A stretch of 64,000 nucleotides of DNA, from NCBI GenBank assembly GCA_037447655.1, contig JBBHKE010001684.1, positions 530,200 to 594,199 on the forward strand, written 5' to 3'. The position numbers and the translations under genes are program-made. The notes below the pieces were generated by a model. It was given only the letters and a program-made list of their open reading frames with translations, did no database searches and was not told the DNA's origin. This document shows, one piece after another, positions 57,742 to 64,000 of the stretch (position 1 is the stretch's first letter; every line of letters starts with the position of its first letter). The stretch is from Zygnema cylindricum. Its lineage: Eukaryota; Streptophyta; Zygnematophyceae; Zygnematales; Zygnemataceae.

Positions 57742-58440
57742 TTTTTAAACAATAGACTTTGTTGGATGAATATAGGGAGAAACCTCATTTTATTAAAATT
57801 AAGAAGAAAGAACAAAACAATTATGTATACAGACGCATAGCTTTGGTTTTTTGAGCAACATATACAAAATCTTAACTTTGATTTTCTTTTTATATAGATT
57901 GAAAGCAACGACTCAACTTTACCGGACAAAAAACAAAGGACTTAAAAGAGTCAAATTTCAACAAACGTCGATATTATTAGGGTGTTATTGTTTTTTAGAA
58001 GTAAGACGACAAACTTTTTTTTTGTATTTTATATATATATATATATATTATTTTTCTCAAAGATACGTGTGTAGGGGTTTTAAGGGCTTGATAGTACATT
58101 ATCATTACGTGATTAAAGGTTTATAGAGGTTTGATTAATACCCAATTTAGGGTACTAGATTTTTTTTTTAGTCATTAAAATTTGTTAGGCTATAAGAAAC
58201 AAAGTCTTTGTCATGTTTTCCACATAAACAAAAAATGTCAATAATACTTGCACGCAAGTAACATCATTAAAAAAGTAAAGTAATAAAGTATCACCAAAAC
58301 AAAGTATTCAAAGTATTTGTATTGTATTTCAAAAAAAAAAAAAAACCAATGTCTAATGTTGGTCACATAAAAAAAACAAAGTAATCAAGTATCACCGAAA
58401 CAAAGTAGTGAAAGTATTTGTGTTGTATAAAAAAATATAT
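57742..58440. other. AT-rich region after the AP2-like gene
   Basis: Contains an (AT)n run near 58030-58048, poly-A runs and two copies of an AACAAAGTA...TATCACC motif near 58285 and 58378. The frame at 57851-58126 looks accidental. No gene seen. Confidence 0.5.
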
Positions 58441-58445
58441 ATATA

Positions 58446-58975
58446 TACCAATGTTTGTAATGTTAGTCAACCTTTGAGCTGATAATGATGTTCAACAACT
58501 TTGTTCGTCTTTAGACTAAGTTCGTTGATCGAAAAAACAAAAAAAAAAACTATTCAAAGTAACAACGTAATCTAACCAACAAATATTATGAATGAAAACA
58601 AGTGTTTGTAATGTTGGTCAGCCTCCGAGTTGATAGTAATGTTTATGCAACCTTCTAAGTCTTAGGACTAAGTTGGTTAATCACAAAAAAAGAAAAAGAA
58701 AAACAAAGTACTCAAAGTAATCAATCTACTATAATAAAATATTAAGTGATTGTAATGTTAGTCAACCTTTGAGCTGATAATGATGTTTATGTAACCATCT
58801 GGGTCTTCGACTAAAGTTTTTGATCGAAAACAAAAAAAGTAATTAAAGTAATCAACATATTTTAACTATAAAAAAATATAAAAGAAAATACGTGTTTGTA
58901 GTGTTAGTCAGCAATCGAGCTGATAATGATGTTGTTCCAACCTTCTGGGTCTTTGGACTAAGTTGGTTGAATCTT
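58446..58975 (+). repeat. Four imperfect ~145-bp repeats with conserved self-complementary arms
   Basis: Units start at about 58452, 58602, 58745 and 58890. Each has the core GTTAGTCAACC...GAGCTGATAATGATG...GTCTTNGACTAAGTTGGTTG with variation. TTAGTC and GACTAA can pair, and CAACC can pair with GGTTG in most units. Spacers between units are A-rich. There is no reading frame. It may be a satellite-like array or repeated small RNA genes; the latter is speculative. Confidence 0.65.
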
Positions 58976-59199
58976 ACTTAGATCTGATGTTTTTTTTTTT
59001 TTTCTTATTACTTTCATTTGTTTCTTTCTTTTTTGTTTTGTGATCAAGGTTGTATTGTGGTTTTTTTTATTGTTTGTCTTTTTTTTGCTTTATTCTTTTG
59101 TAATATTACGTATTGATAAAAAAAATATAAAAAATTATATATGCAACACCTTAATATAAAATAAACAAAAACCATGTACCTTTTCAAGTGAAAATTTTA

Positions 59200-59521
59200 C
59201 AAAAAATGAGTTAAATCAGACGCGCACGCATAGGATCGTGCGCTAAAAAAACGGGATTGTTCTGACACGTAAATTAGTCTTACATGTACGGATATTTATA
59301 ATTCACGACGGCGTACGATTTTTAATATTTTGTACGGATACATATATTAATGTATATAATCGTACAAGGAATATTCCATTTTTGCTGTTCCCAAATTAGC
59401 ATAAACGCCGAAATTAGAATACACCTTTTTAAAAAAAAATAAAAAATTCTTAATTAGCGTCAATGACGGTATATTTACTTCCACACTATTTAAACTTTGA
59501 CACTAATAACGATGCGCGGTG
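59200..59521. mobile_element. M4: right end of an M-type element (left end not found)
   Basis: It ends CACTAATAACGATGCGCGGTG followed by TA at 59522-59523, like the M1-M3 ends. The stretch GACGGCGTACGATTTTTAATATTTTGTACGG resembles 35060-35090 inside M1. I could not find the matching left terminus. Confidence 0.45.
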
Positions 59522-59688
59522 TAGCGATTTCATTTCTTTACATACGAATGCTCTGAAAGTAGTATGGAGAATCTTCGCTAAAAACAAAGTTACAAGACTC
59601 AGGTTTCTGTTACATGCGAAAGTACCATTGGCTTTGTCCTTCGATGTTTGCTCCACTTTTTTTTATTGTACTCCCTTGGCGTATAGTA

Positions 59689-59905
59689 CACCGCCAATCG
59701 CTATTAGCGTGTAGGTTTGATTAGCGTATACTATTATTTAGCGTGGTGTACGCTAATTGGGAATTTGGAAATTTTGGAAGAAATCGATTACTCTAATTAG
59801 GAATTAGGCCTTTTTTTAAATAGTGTGGATAATTCTATTTGAGAATAAAAACAAAAAAAAGCGGGACGGGATTAGCGTACACAACGCTAATAGCGATTGG
59901 CGGTG
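59689..59905. mobile_element. M3: 217-bp MITE, TA target
   Basis: It begins CACCGCCAATCGCTATTAG and ends CTAATAGCGATTGGCGGTG, perfect inverted ends, flanked by TA on both sides (59687-59688 and 59906-59907). It is too short to code for anything. Its ends match M1 and M2 closely, so they form one family. Confidence 0.82.
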
Positions 59906-59909
59906 TACT

Positions 59910-60700
59910 TTTGTCGTTTTTCACTCAGAATATTTGGAAGAAGGCGGGGATTTCTGTGCGAATAATAGTTCCATATCTACGCACTCCTGCGGTAGGACAA
60001 AAAAAGTACATAAAAAAAGTACATCCCGGATCTCCTGCTAAACTTTGGAATAGTACAGGCTGCGATCAATAAAAATGATGCTGCTGTTTACGGGGAGGAA
60101 AAAAAAACAAACTTTTTGTGCAATTTGCTAACTGTAAAGTTTTAAAACTTCCAGAATTTTCTGTCTTGCCCGAAGTTTACAAAAAACACGAGATAATACT
60201 GCCCTAAAAAATAGTAACAGTAAAATACGACATACATTGATCCACAAAACTTATGTGGTCGAGAAGTACAGACCAATCCAAAAGTTTAACAAACATTGGA
60301 AGTGTACGAACTGTACTTATTTTGTGTGTGTCCTTTTTCGATGCTCCGCTCGTGCGAGGATGAGATTCGCACGTGTGTACTTTATTGACGGCACGAATTG
60401 GAAAGAGACGCGAGCTTCGCAGAGGGAGACTTTCTGAACCATTCTTTTTTTTATGCCCTAAATTCCCTCAACATGAGGGTGAATCTCTCTCGATTAGAGG
60501 CTAACTTTTCTCTGCAGTCGATCTACTTTTTTTATCTATTTTCTCTCCATACTTTATTTTCACTCCATACTTTATTTTCACTCCATATTTGTATGTCTTC
60601 AGTCTAATCTTGAGTTCAATCTTTGAAACCCTAGTCGTACGGAAAAAAAAATAACATCTTTCCATGACACAGAAAACTTTTTTCCCTTTCTTGTACCAAA
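59910..60700. other. Region between MITE and telo-box leader
   Basis: Short frames at 59823-60072 and 60237-60437 have no recognisable product. A 16-bp unit (CTCCATACTTTATTTTCA) is repeated two to three times near 60545-60590. No gene is supported. Confidence 0.45.
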
Positions 60701-61040
60701 CCCTAATTCTCAACCAGTCATACTATCCATGAAACCCTAACCAGACAAAAAAAACATACAAAAAACGTTTTTTCACGTCACTTTCTTTTCCAAACTCCCT
60801 CTGGACTTCATGTCAGAGCTTTCCTTTCCCCCTCCCAAACCCTAAGAAACCTAAACCTCAAACGACCACATCTCTCTTCCTCTCTCCCTCTCTCCCTCTC
60901 TCCCTCTCTCCCTCTCTTTCCTACATTCAAACCCTAAAAAAAATTGTTCCTCATCAACCGCTCCTCTTTTTTTCTCTCTCTCCCTCTCCATTTTTCACTG
61001 AAACCCTAAAAGAAGCCCTAAATGACCCTGCACCTCCACC
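60700..61040 (+). promoter_or_regulatory. Telo-box and CT-rich leader of a candidate host gene
   Basis: AAACCCTAA or close forms occur at about 60709, 60731, 60836, 60929 and 61002. Plant genes for ribosomal and other growth-linked proteins often carry such telo-boxes near their start. A (TCTCCC)n tract at 60868-60920 and CT-rich runs look like a plant 5' untranslated region. Promoter role is inferred. Confidence 0.45.
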
Positions 61041-61310
61041 ATGCGAGGCATTTCTGCTTCTCGCAGTCTGTACGTATTCCTTGCTGCAGTTTTCTTTATC
61101 GCAGCTTCTTTCTATCTCCTCTCTCTTAACGTCACTCGAACCATATTTACACCATGGAGAGGTTTATGTCTTTACGAACTTTATTACTCTAAAGTCGCTT
61201 GGAAATTTCCTCCTCTATCTTTCTTCGACGCTATTTCTTTTGACGTCGTTCCTTATGCATGTCTGACGCTCTTCGTCTTTACGGAGCGTACCACCTCCAC
61301 GTCCCAGTAA
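61041..61310 (+). CDS. Hypothetical small membrane protein or first exon
   Basis: The ATG at 61041 has a good plant context (CCACCATGCG) and is the first ATG after the CT-rich leader apart from an upstream ATG at 61021. The 89-codon frame begins MRGISASRSL, followed by a hydrophobic run (YVFLAAVFFIAASFYLLSL, residues about 11-29) fitting a signal anchor or signal peptide. The rest has no domain I know. It ends in TAA at 61308. It could be a short gene, or a first exon with splicing before the stop. The downstream gap at 61491 hides what follows. Function unknown. Confidence 0.35.
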   Translation: MRGISASRSLYVFLAAVFFIAASFYLLSLNVTRTIFTPWRGLCLYELYYSKVAWKFPPLSFFDAISFDVVPYACLTLFVFTERTTSTSQ

Positions 61311-61394
61311 ATCCCGAAGAAAATCCCAAAGTCACTTTTTACCTCTCCCTCTCTCTCTTTTTTTCTCCTCGCCAACTACTCCTTGTTAAAAAAA

Positions 61395-61462
61395 ATCCCA
61401 AACTTACATCCTTTCTCTCCCTCTCTCCCTCTCTCCCTCTCTCCCTCTCTCCTTCTCTCTAC
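61395..61462 (+). repeat. CTCCCT microsatellite
   Basis: Several units of TCTCCC in a row, of the same type as the run at 60868-60920. It lies just before the assembly gap. Confidence 0.8.
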
Positions 61463-61490
61463 ACCAGCAAACTCCAAATCCAAAGAATCC

Positions 61491-61500
61491 NNNNNNNNNN
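61491..61500. other. Assembly gap (10 N)
   Basis: Ten N bases. Sequence character changes across it, from CT-rich leader-like sequence to GC-richer repeat sequence, so the two sides may not be adjacent as shown. Confidence 0.95.
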
Positions 61501-62171
61501 CGCGGCGAGGCCTTGGTCGATGAGACCGCAGCGTCAACGCAACGATACCTTGACGTTGGTGTTGTCGGAGCGGAGATTGTTATAACATGTGAAAAATTAA
61601 TGGAACAATGTGACGGAGGGTGATTCCTAAGTCGCAGGACGACTTGGATGAATGATTCCCTTTGACTTCAACTGCCTCATACAGCATACAGAGAAGAACC
61701 ATGAGGAGCTTAAGAACAGCGTCTCACAGGTCAAGGTTGCAGTTCCATAGCAACGCAACTGCGACGCCAGAGTAGCTGGTTCCGGAGCGGCGCAGCTGCG
61801 ACGCAAGAGTAGCGCAATAGAGCAAAATAGCAACTTAGTAGCATAGTATAGCAACGCAGCGTAGCAGCATAGCAACGCCGCAGAATGTAGAAAAAACTGC
61901 ATAGTTCTAGAAGGATAGTTTGGATAGATCTCGGTGGACCGCGAAGTCTACGTGTACATGTGTATAGAACTGGGTTGACTAGCGGATGGATAGTTTAAAT
62001 AGTAAAGTAGACCTAGTCAAGAGCAGACTCTTTGAGTAGACCTTCGCAATGAGCTTTCAACTTGTAATCTTCCTTCCGATTAATAAAGCTCAACCTTTAT
62101 CCGTGAGTGCTGTGCACTGTTGTTGTTGATAAGAGGAGATCTTTGGAGTCTTTCCACTGTGCATTTTAGTG
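61501..62171 (+). repeat. Repeat-like stretch with GCAGCTGCG motifs, possible LTR end
   Basis: AGCAACGCAGC, GCGCAGCTGCGACGC and AGTAGCATAG repeats at 61745-61880 resemble the interior of element X (21945-22000) and the Copia-D LTR arrays. AATAAAG at about 62083 is followed by CTCAACCTTTATCC, which looks like the end of an LTR transcript. The left side is cut by the gap. Confidence 0.45.
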
Positions 62172-63114
62172 TGTTGTGGGTTATTACTATTTTTTCCCTT
62201 TTACATTATCTCTCTAGCCCCCATACTTGCTGTAGTCACTAAAGGTTGGAGAGGAAGCTAGAGCCATGGCTGCCTATGCTTCCCTTAGAGTAAGAAGGCA
62301 GCCCTTTGGTAAACTTACCAAAAGGTTGACGGACCCAAGATTTGATCCTCGTACCTACTGTCCGTCGAAGTAGCCTAGTGTCGTTATCATGTAGCCTAGC
62401 ACTTGTGTTCAAATATATAGGGTACGATAGCTACTTAAAGACATGGAAATAGAGAAGTTCATTTAACGGGCGAACGGACCACAATTATATAGACATAGCT
62501 AGATAGAATTACATCAAAAAGTACTGTTTGTATTGTAACGGCTATAAATTAAGGTCGATATCAATCAGACTGCGGAGGAAAAAGTCGGGATCACAGAATG
62601 GACGATTTGGCGGTTTGCGGTCACAGCCAGACCTGGTGACACGTGGCAACATGCCATTGGATAGCGGCATCTTCGTGACATACCATGGCGAACCCGGATA
62701 TGGTAGGTGTCGTCTTCTTGGCCATGTCGTACAATGGCTGTACAAAAAGTGCTTCAGGCTAAGTACCTTTCTGTACTGTACAGTGAATAGATTGGCTCCG
62801 TACTGCAGTAGTAGAGGGATTAGAGAGGGGTTTAAGACTTAGGAAAATTAGAGGTAGCCGCCTCTCTCTCCCAGAGAGCTCCTGTATAAAAGGTCACCTT
62901 TGACCATTGATAATTTACTGCTCAAGGGAGCAAATTTAAAGATTATTTTTGTAACAGACTAAAGGGAGTTTGTTCTTCTGCGAGGTGAAGCCTAATCAGT
63001 CTGTATTCTGTCAAAGTGTCGGCAATACTTAACAAAGACTAAGGGATTGAGGCTATCCTAGGGGCTTTTGGTAAGCTGCCTATTATGAGTACCAATGTAG
63101 GTCTCAGAGTTACA
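62172..63114 (+). mobile_element. Probable solo LTR, Copia-1 family
   Basis: It starts TGTTGTGGG and ends GGTCTCAGAGTTACA. It shares the GAGCCATGGCTGCCTATGC region (62262) and the TGTACAATGGCTGTAC-like region with the Copia-1 LTRs. No PBS or gag follows, and no polypurine tract precedes, so it is probably a solo LTR of about 943 bp. A clear 5-bp duplication was not found, so the ends may be off by some bases. Confidence 0.72.
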
Positions 63115-64000
63115 ATATCTACTCCTTGACTTTGCATAGGTGCGACGAGGGACGACCATTGACTCCCTAACACGTCGTAGCTTCGGAGAGGGTGGATACG
63201 GATCCACTAAAATCCAGTAGAGAATCTTTGTCGGAGAATATCCCCTCGCGCTCCTCTTGCTTAGGGTACTTTCGCATGTGCTAAAGTTATAGTTATTTTT
63301 TGTCGTTGTCCTCCATAACTTAGAAAAAAACGTTAAAATCCGCAGCCGTACCACAAAATTGAAATTAACGCCATACAAGTTGCGTTTTATTGAAACTTTA
63401 CTTGTACTGTAGTTTGTCGTCTAGCGCGATGCATTTTGTCGTGTAGCGCATTCGGACCCACTTTCGCGTCTTTTCAGCTTTTCTTCAAACTTTATATAAA
63501 ACCACCTCGCGAGGTGATTTTAAATAAAGTTCCACGAGGTGAGCGAATAGGTAGATTTTGTCGCACTTGTCGAAAGTTTTTGACAATTTTCGTGCTTGTA
63601 GTACAAAAAAATAACCCACTGCACGTGTCCAACGTGTGCGTGACTTTTTTCCGTGCGCTTTTTTACGTACAAGGGTCGTGGATGGGGTTTCGACCAACCG
63701 ACGCCATTTTGCAAAAGCGAAGTCCATAAAAGCGCCTCTCTCTCTCTCTCTTGCTCCCACTACCATGTCTATCTCACAATTCTTGCAATGAAAAACGTCA
63801 ATATTTGTATCAAATGAAAGATCTCTAAAAACGATTTTTTTTTGACTATGTTTGGGCGTATTTTGATGGCAAGTAAGTGAGAAAAGTCTAAAAAATAAAT
63901 TTGGGAAACCATGGCGGAAATTTTAAAATTTGTGACGTCGACGTTGTCACTTTTTGAGCGTGACGTAAAAATGTCAGAAACCCTAAACATCTACATTGTC
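63115..64000. other. Right-hand end of the window, no gene seen
   Basis: Mixed sequence with a (TC)n run near 63737. ACCTCGCGAGGTGATTTTAAATAAAG with a partial repeat (CACGAGGTGAG) lies near 63500-63545. The short frames on both strands overlap each other and show no domain. Confidence 0.5.

Noticed and set aside
58446-58975. CRISPR-like array
   Set aside because: Units are long (~145 bp), imperfect, with A-rich spacers of similar sequence, in a eukaryotic context without cas genes.
60700-61020. AAACCCTAA motifs as an interstitial telomere
   Set aside because: The motifs are scattered, not in tandem, so they fit promoter telo-boxes better than a telomere array.
63485-63766. Overlapping minus- and plus-strand frames near the right end
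   Set aside because: Three frames overlap on both strands without any domain or codon bias, so none is supported.

Overview
The window is eukaryotic nuclear DNA built almost entirely of nested, decayed transposable elements. The green-plant lineage is the best guess, from three clues. (1) One Copia family carries a primer-binding site (PBS) whose 15 bases fit the anticodon arm of the plant-type initiator tRNA-Met. (2) Telo-box motifs (AAACCCTAA) cluster upstream of one candidate gene. (3) An AT-rich open reading frame looks AP2/ERF-like. I cannot name the organism. No bacterial gene organisation is present, and a 10-N run near 61.5 kb marks an assembly gap.

Bases 1-30466 are a stack of LTR retrotransposons. 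Copia-1 family copies A (1-3427), E (3759-12574) and B (22835-27523, minus) lie here with a remnant, F, split into 3428-3758 and 12575-13893. E sits in F with a 5-bp target-site duplication (TSD) ACCTC. E's 3' LTR received two solo LTRs of a second type, X: X-a at 9354-10555 and X-b at 10845-12273. A different Copia family, D, forms an LTR-internal-LTR-internal tandem: D1 from 13894, a shared LTR at 20408-20775 plus 28065-28495, and D2 to about 30466. D1 gag is split by another X-b LTR (15543-16944). The shared LTR is split by a coding-free X element (20776-28059), whose 3' LTR is in turn split by Copia B.

Bases 30467-53850 hold a PIF/Harbinger unit: a transposase relic on the plus strand and a Myb/SANT-like accessory gene on the minus strand. 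Copia C (33467-47401, minus) inserted just after the first transposase relic. One LTR of C was then hit by a hAT-like element with an 8-bp TSD (33750-35277), by a short TA-flanked inverted-repeat element at the hAT end (M1), and by a 6-kb TA-flanked element of the same terminal type (M2, 35291-41325). The Harbinger unit is tandemly duplicated, and about 1.7 kb of the Myb-like half is identical in both copies while the flanks have diverged.

Bases 53850-64000 are less repeat-dense. They contain a diverged repeat block (55.5-56.1 kb), the AP2-like gene (56736-57741), four imperfect ~145-bp repeats with a conserved inverted pairing (58.4-59.0 kb), a 217-bp MITE (59689-59905), a candidate host gene start behind a telo-box and CT-rich leader (about 60.7-61.3 kb), the gap, and a probable Copia-1 solo LTR (62172-63114).

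Almost every transposon reading frame has stops or frameshifts, so the genes here do not form a working pathway. Relative age can be read from the nesting: F before E before the X LTRs; D before X before B; Harbinger before C before hAT before M1. Coordinates of LTR ends were read by eye and may be off by one or two bases.
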